From an uncultured Neomegalonema sp. (GTDB taxonomy: Bacteria > Pseudomonadota > Alphaproteobacteria > Rhodobacterales > Rhodobacteraceae): a DNA stretch of 17,664 nt. The notes under the pieces are model-generated. The model made no database searches, was not told the DNA's origin, and worked only from the letters and a program-made list of their open reading frames with translations. The stretch lies in the NCBI GenBank assembly GCA_937927905.1, contig CALFWP010000150.1:1-17664 (forward strand). Direction: 5' to 3'. Position 1 is the first letter of the stretch, and each line of letters opens with the position of its first letter. A program made the translations under genes and the position numbers. Below are positions 1 to 6,258 of this stretch, piece by piece.

Positions 1-722
1 GTAACCGAAACCTTGCCCTGCCGGTGCGCGCGTAAGGGGGCCATCCTGCCGATAAAGCCGAAAAAGACATGCAGGAACTCTCCGCGTTCCAGCCAGTCTT
101 TCGGGCCGAAGATGACCATTGCCGCAAATGTCAGCGTCCAATAGACAGAGACAGCCGTGGCAAGGCGCGCCGGATCATCCGGGGCCGGGTCCACAATTTC
201 AAACCAGCCGAAGGCAAGCAGGCCCGCGATTGCAGGGGCATATCCTATAGATGCGGGTAAACGTATCAGCGGGATGCCCTTCGTTATAATCCGCACCGGC
301 CCGCTCCACGGATTAAGAAGACTCCACAGATTTCCGGACACAGCACAGGCCAAAGTCAACCCGACCCAAAGCAGAGTCCAGACCGTCAGGGAAAGCGGAT
401 TGGCCAGCGGGTCCCGCGCGCCGCTGTAACCTGCGACCACCAGGGCGCCCCAGAACAACAGGCTGATAAGGCTGATCCCGGTTTCAACATGCGGCAGTCT
501 GAAACGTGCGATGGTCCGTTCCTGAAACAGCCGGTTCAGAAAACGCGCGGGTAAAAACAGCAGCAAAGTAAAAGAGAGGGCAACGGCGAGTGTGCCCGAC
601 CACTGCATTGTTCCGGTCGGCAGCAACAGTACAAACCCCTGCCCCGACGCATGGGCGAGCACTGTCGATGGCAGGATGATAATCACCCCGCTTATAAATA
701 ATAATCCGTGTGATTTATTCAT
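1..722 (-). CDS. Multi-pass membrane protein, function unknown, 3' end cut by window edge
   Basis: Reading the minus strand from ATG at 722-720 gives 240 codons with no stop before the window edge, so the gene is partial. The start MNKSHGLLFISG leads into a hydrophobic stretch ending LAHA, which looks like a signal peptide or first membrane helix. Further hydrophobic segments lie near residues 40-58, 83-104, 112-135, 155-175 and 188-205, so it is an integral inner-membrane protein. The motif ASGQGFVLLLPT follows the first segment. I do not recognise the family with confidence. It diverges from the PCu(A)C-like gene starting at 791, with about 68 bases between the starts. That makes a role linked to metal handling or the envelope possible, but this is inference only. 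No strong ribosome binding site precedes the ATG. Confidence 0.75.
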   Translation of the reverse strand, partial: MNKSHGLLFISGVIIILPSTVLAHASGQGFVLLLPTGTMQWSGTLAVALSFTLLLFLPARFLNRLFQERTIARFRLPHVETGISLISLLFWGALVVAGYSGARDPLANPLSLTVWTLLWVGLTLACAVSGNLWSLLNPWSGPVRIITKGIPLIRLPASIGYAPAIAGLLAFGWFEIVDPAPDDPARLATAVSVYWTLTFAAMVIFGPKDWLERGEFLHVFFGFIGRMAPLRAHRQGKVSV

Positions 723-790
723 CCGGTTGCCATCTTGATCCCCGCAGCGGAAACGAACACGTTAGAGACCTGTTGACAAGGGAGGTGCCG

Positions 791-1561
791 TTGCGCGCTT
801 GGATAAGGTTGGGCCTGGCCGGAGTGGTCATCATAGCGGCTGTTATCGGCATCCGTATGGCCGGTGAACAGACAATTCTGCTGGAAAATGTCGAGGCGCG
901 AAGCCATGGCGGTGCGATGATCGGGGTCACACTGACGGTTCGCAATGACGGGCCGCCGGACCTGCTGATGTCTGTTGAAGTTCCCGGGTCGAAACTGGCC
1001 CTCATCATGGCGGAACATACCGGTCCCTTGCCGATGCCCGCATACAGTTCAATCGATCTCGCGTCCGACGGAGCGCATATTATGATTGGCGGATTGGATG
1101 GCGTTTTGCAGGATGGCCGGTTGATCCCTCTAACTCTCATGTTTGAAAACGCAGGCAGAGTTGCGGCTAAAGCCCGTTTTTCTGATTTGGAAAATACGGA
1201 CACCACAATGGATCATGGTGCGATGGGCGGTGCGGAATATATTGTTCCGGACGGCGAGGCTGCGCCGGATCTGTCTGTTTCGGCGCAGCCCAACGCGGAG
1301 GGCGGTTTTTCGGTGACTGTTGAAATCGAGAACTTCCGGTTTTCCCGCGAACAGGCGGATGGCCCGCATGAGGCCGGAACCGGTCACGGGCATCTTTATG
1401 CCGGCGGTGTCAAAATCGGCAGGGTCTACGGGAAGACCGCAGTGATCCCGCCCCTGCCGGATGGCCCGCATATCATCCGCGTGACGCTTAACACAAATGA
1501 CCACAGAATTTATGTCGTGAATGGTGAACCTGTTACAGCCAGTGTCAAAGTCGGTGAATGA
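791..1561 (+). CDS. Membrane-anchored PCu(A)C-like (DUF461) copper chaperone with extra C-terminal HGHLY domain
   Basis: The start is TTG at 791, placed 5 bases after GGAGG (781-785). The frame stays open upstream to a GTG at 710 with no ribosome binding site, and a GTG at 785 overlaps the site. The product is 256 residues. Residues 7-23 are hydrophobic, an anchor or signal sequence. Residues about 28-135 read like the PCu(A)C fold: a GAMIGVTLTVRNDGPPD strand, Met/His-rich positions (M73, H76, M82), then GAHIMIGGLDG and PLTLMFENAG, matching the family's GYHVMLMGL and PLTLTFE signatures. Members bind Cu(I) in the periplasm and help metallate cytochrome oxidase or related enzymes. After a linker with MDHGAMGG comes a second domain (about 160-256) with GTGHGHLYAGG and NTNDHRIYVV. 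I have an impression of similar modules in other proteobacterial proteins but cannot name the family. Copper binding is inferred; the fusion is unusual for a family of about 150-180 residues. Confidence 0.8.
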   Translation: MRAWIRLGLAGVVIIAAVIGIRMAGEQTILLENVEARSHGGAMIGVTLTVRNDGPPDLLMSVEVPGSKLALIMAEHTGPLPMPAYSSIDLASDGAHIMIGGLDGVLQDGRLIPLTLMFENAGRVAAKARFSDLENTDTTMDHGAMGGAEYIVPDGEAAPDLSVSAQPNAEGGFSVTVEIENFRFSREQADGPHEAGTGHGHLYAGGVKIGRVYGKTAVIPPLPDGPHIIRVTLNTNDHRIYVVNGEPVTASVKVGE

Positions 1562-1569
1562 AGCTACGT

Positions 1570-2298
1570 TCACTCCGGTTTTCGTGCCTCGGCGAAATAG
1601 CCCGATGCCTGTACCGTGTTGCGCCAGTCGGACACACGGGAATCCAGCAGCTTATTGATCCGGCCGCCGAAGCGCTTTTCCACCTTGCGCTTCCACAGTT
1701 TCATAAAATTCATTCTTGCTGCGTATTTACCTCGCAGCGGATAAAGCGTCACATCCTCAAAATCCCGCAGCATATAGGTCATCCCGTCTCGGCTGAGCCT
1801 CTGGTAATCCTGAAACAAAAGGTTTTTCGGTCCGTGATACCGCCAGAGCCACGGGACATACAAAAACAGCATCCCGCCGGGTTTCAGTGCCCGGGTGAAA
1901 TTCTCCATGGCAGCGGGGATGTCATAAACGTGCTCCAGGATGGCCAGGGCAATCACCGCATCGTATTTGCCCTCCATATCCGCAGGAAAGGGTGAGCAGA
2001 CATCTCCGAGTATGTCCGGATAGTCCCCGAAATCGTTGATATCGAGGGTTTCGACCGTTCCGCTTAACGCGCCGAGGTGATCGCGCATGGAGGCCCCGAC
2101 ATCAAGTATCATGCCCGCATCACGCGTGCGTTCGACGATCAGCGCCCGTGAGTGATCCTCGTGCAAAAACCGCAGGTCTATGCGGGCGCGGTTTGTGATG
2201 GTGCGCAGGCGCTCGCTCAGCCCGTCAACATCATGAATTTTACGTTTTCCGATGATCCCGCTCCCTGTGCCGGTGGCCGCTTTCACTGTCCCGCACAT
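1570..2298 (-). CDS. Class I SAM-dependent methyltransferase
   Basis: The 242-residue product has a Rossmann-type methyltransferase core. ILDVGAS (64-70) is the SAM-binding motif I, LDIND (85-89) supplies the acidic end of strand 2, DAVIALAILEHV (113-124) is the motif with the EH pair typical of Methyltransf_11 proteins, and LKPGG (138-142) precedes strand 5. The later VPWLWRYHG and FQDYQRLSRDG resemble methyltransferases of surface-glycan or lipid-linked pathways, so the substrate may be a saccharide. This is inference from style only. The ATG at 2298 is preceded by AGGTGA about 8 bases upstream on the minus strand. The 3' end meets the PCu(A)C-like gene convergently, 8 bases apart. It diverges from the amidinotransferase gene across 147 bases. 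It lacks recognisable features of guanidinoacetate methyltransferase. Confidence 0.85.
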   Translation of the reverse strand: MCGTVKAATGTGSGIIGKRKIHDVDGLSERLRTITNRARIDLRFLHEDHSRALIVERTRDAGMILDVGASMRDHLGALSGTVETLDINDFGDYPDILGDVCSPFPADMEGKYDAVIALAILEHVYDIPAAMENFTRALKPGGMLFLYVPWLWRYHGPKNLLFQDYQRLSRDGMTYMLRDFEDVTLYPLRGKYAARMNFMKLWKRKVEKRFGGRINKLLDSRVSDWRNTVQASGYFAEARKPE

Positions 2299-2445
2299 GG
2301 TTACGTCACCTGAAATACTTCAACAACGCCGATTTTGATCTTTATCCGGCATGTCGTTTTTGACGGAAAAGAAGGCCCGCCAGGGGCTTGAATATTACCG
2401 GCCGCGGGCATCCTATGCATTCCAGGATTCGCGAGGAGAATGCGC

Positions 2446-3570
2446 ATGAACTGGTCGCCGGATAAAACCGAAGTCAAAAGTTGGAACGAGTGGGATACTC
2501 TGCGCCACGTGATTGTCGGTAAGGCCGATGATTGCCATATTCCACCGCCCGAACCGGCTCTGGATGCGAAAGTGCCTGAAGATTCCGATATGCGCGGTCA
2601 GTGGGGCCGCCGCCCCCAGGAAACCATCGACAAGGCCAATGAGCTGCTCGATAACTTTGCCGATATGCTGCGCAAGCGCGGTGTGCGGGTGGACAGGCCG
2701 ACGCCGATTGATTTCTCGAAATCCGCTGAAACACCGGATTGGCGTACGGAATCGAATTTCGGCTGTATGCCGCCGCGTGATGTGTTGCTGACCGTCGGGC
2801 GCGAAATGCTGGAAGCAACCATGAGTTACCGGTGCCGCTGGTTCGAATATCTCTGCTACCGGCCTTTGTTGCAGCAATACTACAACGAAGACCCGAAAAT
2901 GCGCCATGAGGCGGCCCCGAAACCGCGCCTGACCGATGCCGATTATCACCCCGATTATCTGTCCGATAAGATCGGTGAAGCGAAACGCCTGGAATGGGCC
3001 GCCGAAAAATTCTTTGTCACCACCGAGGAAGAGCCGCTGTTCGATGCCGCCGATGTGCTGCGTTTCGGCAAGGATCTGGTGGTGCAGCACGGCTTTACCA
3101 CAAACCTTAAGGGTATCGACTGGTTGAAGCGTCACTTCCCCGGTCACCGTGTCCATACGGTGAATTTCCCGGGTGATCCCTATCCGATCCATATTGACGC
3201 GACATTCACACCGATCCGGCCCGGCCTGATCCTGAATAATCCGCACCGCCGCCTGCCCGATGATCAGCGCGCGATGTTCGAGGCGAACGGCTGGGAAATC
3301 GTCGATGCGGCACAGCCCGCTCATAACCAGCCGCCGCCGCTGTGCTATTCTTCAGTCTGGCTGTCTATGAATGTGCTGGTTCTCGACCCGAAAACCGTGT
3401 GCGTGGAAAAAACCGAAGTCTATCAGGCGGACCAGCTGGATAAGTTGGGTGTGGAAGTTGTGCCGGTTGATCTGCGTGATGCCTATGCTTTCGGCGGCGG
3501 ATTGCATTGCTGTACCGCAGATGTGTACCGTGACGGCGAATGTGAGGATTATTTCCCCTCGTTGTCCTGA
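2446..3570 (+). CDS. Glycine amidinotransferase (AGAT) family enzyme
   Basis: The 374-residue product follows the whole length of arginine:glycine amidinotransferases such as mitochondrial GATM. NEWDTLRHVIVG (14-25) matches NEWDPLEEVIVG. RPTPIDF, PPRDVLLTVG and RWFEYLCYRP follow in order, then EPLFDAAD (196-203), PIHIDATF (247-254), SSVWLSMNVLVLD (302-314) and GGGLHCCTADVYR (350-362). By alignment from memory, the catalytic triad is Cys355, His249 and Asp200. These enzymes move the amidino group of arginine to an amine through a covalent Cys intermediate; the acceptor may be glycine, an inosamine phosphate or another amine. ATG 2446 is preferred because GAGGAG (2433-2438) lies 7 bases before it; the ATG at 2440 is only one base from that site. 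No arginine, creatine or antibiotic gene is adjacent, so the acceptor is unknown. Confidence 0.9.
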   Translation: MNWSPDKTEVKSWNEWDTLRHVIVGKADDCHIPPPEPALDAKVPEDSDMRGQWGRRPQETIDKANELLDNFADMLRKRGVRVDRPTPIDFSKSAETPDWRTESNFGCMPPRDVLLTVGREMLEATMSYRCRWFEYLCYRPLLQQYYNEDPKMRHEAAPKPRLTDADYHPDYLSDKIGEAKRLEWAAEKFFVTTEEEPLFDAADVLRFGKDLVVQHGFTTNLKGIDWLKRHFPGHRVHTVNFPGDPYPIHIDATFTPIRPGLILNNPHRRLPDDQRAMFEANGWEIVDAAQPAHNQPPPLCYSSVWLSMNVLVLDPKTVCVEKTEVYQADQLDKLGVEVVPVDLRDAYAFGGGLHCCTADVYRDGECEDYFPSLS

Positions 3571-3625
3571 AACGCGGGGCATGACACGATGATCTGATGT
3601 CCTTTGCTGCACTCTATTTGTGACT

Positions 3626-3646
3626 GGCGGCAGTTTTCTGACCGCC
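3626..3646 (+). other. Hairpin downstream of the amidinotransferase gene
   Basis: GGCGGCAG, a TTTT loop, then CTG-A-CCGCC form an 8-bp stem with one bulged A, 55 bases after the amidinotransferase stop. No T-run follows, so it is not a classical intrinsic terminator. It may protect or process the 3' end of the message. The rest of the 3571-3848 gap is AT-rich and holds no convincing ORF. Confidence 0.35.
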
Positions 3647-3810
3647 TGCTTCGGGTGCTGCAAAAGACGCGCTTGAGACAGCAGACTTTATTTTTATTAA
3701 TAATTTTACGCCTTACGCGTGTGTTTTTGTACGTTCTCCGAACTGAATTGACGCATACGGTACATATTTACTCGCCTTTATGGTTAAATTGTCTTAATAA
3801 TGAGGTGAGG

Positions 3811-3832
3811 TTTGCCTTGCGGGGAAGGCAAA
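3811..3832. promoter_or_regulatory. Perfect palindrome before marR-type gene, candidate MarR operator
   Basis: TTTGCCTT and AAGGCAAA are exact reverse complements around a 6-base centre (3819-3824). The site ends 16 bases before the MarR-family start and just before its AGAGGGA ribosome binding site. MarR dimers commonly bind palindromes of about 16-22 bp in their own promoters, so autoregulation is the natural reading. A 5'-leader hairpin is the alternative. No convincing -35/-10 pair could be placed upstream. Confidence 0.5.
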
Positions 3833-3848
3833 TAGAGGGAGTCTACGT

Positions 3849-4316
3849 ATGTTTGAGAAAGACCCGGCGCAGAATGGCTATGGGACAATCGGATTTTCAC
3901 TGGACGGATCGCCGGGACATTTACTGCATCGTGCACAACAGCGTGCAGCGGATATGACCGCACAAGCGCTGCGTGCCTATGGTATGACACCGCGTCAGTT
4001 TGCGGTTCTTCTGACACTGCGGCAAAACGAGGGTGTGACTCAGTCGGAACTGGTGCGGCGTACCGGTATTGACCGTTCGACACTGGCCGATATGTTGTCC
4101 CGTCTCGGAAAACGGGGTCTGATTGCATCGCGCCGCACGGAAGAGGATCAACGGGCGAACTCTGTCACAATCACGCCTGAGGGATTGCGCGCGGTTGAGG
4201 CCGTGACCCCGAAAGTCGTAGAGGCTGAGCGTCGGATGATTGACTCTTTGCCAACGGACGTACGCGGGCCTTTTGTCTCCGCGTTGCAGCACCTGGCGGA
4301 ACAGGCCCGGCGCTGA
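3849..4316 (+). CDS. MarR-family winged-helix transcriptional regulator
   Basis: The 155-residue product has the MarR layout. An N-terminal dimerisation helix (about 24-42, HLLHRAQQRAADMTAQALR) is followed by GMTPRQFAVLLTL and then the helix-turn-helix GVTQSELVRRTGIDRSTLADMLSRL, split here at residues 62-86. The wing has RRTEEDQRANSVTITPEG (95-112), with the conserved D-x-R. A C-terminal helical dimer arm completes it. Proteins of this family repress their own and neighbouring genes and release DNA on binding small phenolic or other ligands, or on Cys oxidation; this one has no Cys, which argues against a redox switch. ATG 3849 follows AGAGGGA (3834-3840) by 8 bases. The gene stands alone between the amidinotransferase and que genes on the same strand, so its targets are not evident beyond the palindrome just upstream. 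Confidence 0.92.
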   Translation: MFEKDPAQNGYGTIGFSLDGSPGHLLHRAQQRAADMTAQALRAYGMTPRQFAVLLTLRQNEGVTQSELVRRTGIDRSTLADMLSRLGKRGLIASRRTEEDQRANSVTITPEGLRAVEAVTPKVVEAERRMIDSLPTDVRGPFVSALQHLAEQARR

Positions 4317-4341
4317 CCGCGGGCTTCCCATCCTGACCTGT

Positions 4342-4356
4342 CCCTGTATTACAGGG
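4342..4356. repeat. Perfect 15-bp palindrome between marR-type gene and que leader
   Basis: CCCTGTA-T-TACAGGG is an exact dyad 25 bases after the MarR-family stop. As RNA it would give a 6-bp stem with a 3-base loop, but no T-run follows. It could be a 3' processing hairpin or a protein-binding site in the que promoter region. A second short palindrome, TGTATACA, lies at 4373-4380. Confidence 0.4.
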
Positions 4357-4388
4357 GCGCACGGTCCGGGCGTGTATACATTTCCCTG

Positions 4389-4420
4389 TTGCCCTTTCAT
4401 TTTTTGAATTCTGCTGTTAT
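4389..4420 (+). promoter_or_regulatory. Possible promoter of the queCDE leader
   Basis: A TGn extension (4412-4414) precedes TGTTAT (4415-4420), a 4/6 match to the -10 box, with TTGCCC at 4389-4394 as a distant -35 (20-base spacer, longer than ideal). Transcription would begin near 4427, shortly before the riboswitch-like element at 4442. This is weak on its own and supported mainly by position. Confidence 0.3.
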
Positions 4421-4441
4421 GACGCATCCGCTTGCTGAAGC

Positions 4442-4482
4442 CCGGTCGCAGCCTACCCGGAAAAAACAAGGATTCGGATGTG
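4442..4482 (+). promoter_or_regulatory. preQ1-I-type riboswitch overlapping the queC ribosome binding site
   Basis: The leader reads CCGG (4442-4445), TCGCAG (4446-4451), CCTAC (4452-4456), CCGG (4457-4460), then an A-rich tail AAAAAACAAGG (4461-4471). The two CCGG arms pair as a 4-bp P1. This order matches the preQ1 class I aptamer, and the pieces TCGCAG and AAAACAAGG match, as I remember it, the well-studied Thermoanaerobacter tengcongensis example. The C just 5' of the second P1 strand (C4456) corresponds to the base that recognises preQ1. The tail's AAGGA (4468-4472) is the Shine-Dalgarno sequence for the GTG at 4480, so ligand-stabilised pseudoknotting would block translation. P1 is short, and the tail A-run (6) is shorter than in that example. 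The genes downstream make the ligand's precursor, which fits feedback control. Confidence 0.8.
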
Positions 4483-5172
4483 AAAACGCTCGTCGTCTGT
4501 TCCGGCGGATTGGACTCTGTTACGCTTGCCTATAAGGTGGCGAAAGAAGCAACTCTGACCGGCTTAATTTCGTTTGATTATGGCCAGCGCCATAACAAGG
4601 AACTGGAATTTGCCGCCCTTGCAGGCAAACGCCTGAATGTCCCTGCGCATGTAATAGATATATCCGCTATCGGAAAACTGCTGAGCGGATCGGCGCTCAC
4701 AGATAACGTTGATGTTCCGGATGGCCATTATGCCGAAGACAGCATGAAGGTTACGGTGGTGCCGAACCGCAATGCCATGATGCTTGCCATCGCCTTCAGT
4801 ATCGGCGCAGCACAGAGAGCAGAGGCGGTTGCGGCGGCCATGCATGGAGGGGATCACTTTATTTACCCCGATTGCCGGCCCGCATTCCTGAACGCGTTTG
4901 CCGAGATGGAGCGCTGGTCCCTTGATGGTGATCCGGATGTTAAGCTTTATGTTCCGTTTGCCGATCAGACCAAGGCGGATATCGCGGCGGAGGGGGCGCG
5001 CCTTGGGGTTCCGTTTGCAGAGACCTGGTCGTGTTACAAGGGCGGTGACATCCATTGCGGGCGCTGCGGCACCTGTGTTGAACGGCGTGAGGCGTTCCAA
5101 CTTGCCGGTGCGACGGATCCTACGGACTATAAGGATCCGGATTTCTGGCGCGCAGCGACGGGGCAGGGCTGA
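4480..5172 (+). CDS. queC: 7-cyano-7-deazaguanine (preQ0) synthase QueC
   Basis: QueC converts 7-carboxy-7-deazaguanine to preQ0 with ATP and ammonia in the queuosine pathway. The 230-residue product has the PP-loop SGGLDS (8-13), FDYGQRH (32-38), VPNRNAMML and the C-terminal zinc site Cys185, Cys193, Cys196 and Cys199 (CYKGGDIHCGRCGTC). The GTG start at 4480 gives MKTLVVCSGGLDS, the usual beginning of the family, with AAGGA seven bases upstream. The frame is open back to ATG 4432, but that extension would translate the riboswitch and matches no QueC N-terminus. The ATG at 4478 hits a stop at once. The stop overlaps the queD start by one base (TGATG), so the genes are translationally coupled. 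Confidence 0.96.
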   Translation: MKTLVVCSGGLDSVTLAYKVAKEATLTGLISFDYGQRHNKELEFAALAGKRLNVPAHVIDISAIGKLLSGSALTDNVDVPDGHYAEDSMKVTVVPNRNAMMLAIAFSIGAAQRAEAVAAAMHGGDHFIYPDCRPAFLNAFAEMERWSLDGDPDVKLYVPFADQTKADIAAEGARLGVPFAETWSCYKGGDIHCGRCGTCVERREAFQLAGATDPTDYKDPDFWRAATGQG

Positions 5173-5528
5173 TGTACAGGATTATGAAAGAGTTTCACTT
5201 TTCAGCATCCCATCAACTGTCATCCCTGCCGGAGACCCATCAATGCGCGCGGTTGCACGGGCATAACTATGTGGTGGTTGTGGAATTGAGCAGCACCGAG
5301 CTTGATGAGCACGGGTTTGTGCGTGATTTCGGCGAACTGGCGGCCTTCAAAACCTATATCGACACCGAACTGGATCACAGGCATCTCAATGATGTGTTCG
5401 GGCATGACAAAGTGACCTCCGAGTTTCTTGCAAAAACACTGTTTGACTGGGCAAGGGCACACTGGCCGGAGGTTTCCGCTGTCAAGGTCAGTGAAACTCC
5501 GCGTACATGGGCCGAGTATTCCCTGTGA
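5172..5528 (+). CDS. queD: 6-carboxy-5,6,7,8-tetrahydropterin synthase QueD
   Basis: QueD turns 7,8-dihydroneopterin triphosphate into 6-carboxytetrahydropterin, the step before QueE. The 118-residue product is the normal length for the family. Zinc ligands are expected at His14 (FSASH), His29 and His31 (LHGH), with the catalytic Cys25 in CARLHGHNY. DHRHLND and VSETPRTWAEY carry the remaining active-site His and Glu. ATG 5172 overlaps the queC stop; a second ATG at 5184 (MKEFHFSASH) is also possible. The 3' end overlaps queE, which points to one coupled operon under the upstream riboswitch. Confidence 0.96.
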   Translation: MYRIMKEFHFSASHQLSSLPETHQCARLHGHNYVVVVELSSTELDEHGFVRDFGELAAFKTYIDTELDHRHLNDVFGHDKVTSEFLAKTLFDWARAHWPEVSAVKVSETPRTWAEYSL

Positions 5529-6250
5529 CAGATAAGATCCGTGTTTCGGAAATTTTCGGCCCGACGATACAGGGCGAGGGCGCGCTGATCGGGGAGCCGA
5601 CGGTGTTTGTCCGGACGGGCGGCTGTGATTTCCGGTGTTCATGGTGCGACAGCCTGCATGCAGTCGGGAGTGAATACCGGCACACATGGGCGGATATGTC
5701 CACGGCGGAAGTCTTTGCGCGTATAGAAGACTTATCCGGTGCAACCCCCCTGATGGTTACTTTGTCGGGGGGTAATCCTGCGATCCAGCCTTTCGATTCC
5801 TTGATCAACTTTGGCCACGCTAAGGGCTACCGCTTTGCCCTTGAAACCCAGGGCAGTGTTGCCGCGCGCTGGTTTTCCGGTCTTGATGTGCTGGTGCTCA
5901 GTCCGAAACCGCCCTCCAGCGGGATGGCTTTTGATCCGGTGCAGTTGTCCGCATGTCTAGCGGAAACATCTTCCGGACAGCACGTTGTGCTGAAATGTGT
6001 TGTATTGGATGAGGCAGATTATCAGTTCGCGCGCAAGGTTGCCGCGTTGCATCCGGACCTGCCGGTATACCTGCAACCCTGCAATCACACTCCGCCGCCT
6101 CCGGACGATGATACGGCTGCGGTTGACCTGGACGGTCTGAACAGCCGTATGCTCTGGCTGGTGGAACGCACGCTGAAAGACAAATGGTACAGCGTCCGTA
6201 TTCTGCCGCAGCTGCATGTCATGCTGTGGGGGAATAAACGCGGCGTCTGA
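5525..6250 (+). CDS. queE: 7-carboxy-7-deazaguanine synthase QueE (radical SAM)
   Basis: QueE contracts the pterin ring of 6-carboxytetrahydropterin to 7-carboxy-7-deazaguanine using SAM and a 4Fe-4S cluster. The 241-residue product starts with IRVSEIFGPTIQGEG, typical of the family, then the cluster motif Cys34-x3-Cys38-x2-Cys41 (CDFRCSWC) followed by DSLHAV. VTLSGGNPA and FALETQGS are the following SAM- and substrate-binding strands. The GTG at 5525 overlaps the queD stop in GTGA, so coupling by re-initiation is likely. An ATG at 5507 in the same frame would add six residues and has no better ribosome binding site. The gene ends 8 bases before the convergent phoB stop. GTP cyclohydrolase and QueF are not in the window. 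Confidence 0.95.
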   Translation: MTDKIRVSEIFGPTIQGEGALIGEPTVFVRTGGCDFRCSWCDSLHAVGSEYRHTWADMSTAEVFARIEDLSGATPLMVTLSGGNPAIQPFDSLINFGHAKGYRFALETQGSVAARWFSGLDVLVLSPKPPSSGMAFDPVQLSACLAETSSGQHVVLKCVVLDEADYQFARKVAALHPDLPVYLQPCNHTPPPPDDDTAAVDLDGLNSRMLWLVERTLKDKWYSVRILPQLHVMLWGNKRGV

Positions 6251-6258
6251 GCGTTTCC

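Noticed and set aside
1558..1995. 145-codon plus-strand frame following the copper-type gene
   Set aside because: It lies antisense to the methyltransferase, whose motifs are clear, and has no credible start signal.
1570..2298. Methyltransferase as guanidinoacetate methyltransferase completing a creatine pathway
   Set aside because: The motifs and C-terminal region do not resemble GAMT; only the position next to an AGAT homologue suggests it. Kept as a hypothesis in the findings, not as a call.
2413..3324. 303-codon minus-strand frame across the amidinotransferase gene
   Set aside because: It is antisense to a clear full-length AGAT homologue, shows no family signature, and arises from the GC-rich codon pattern.
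3748..3776. TTGACG as a -35 box for the MarR-type gene
   Set aside because: No acceptable -10 lies 15-19 bases downstream.
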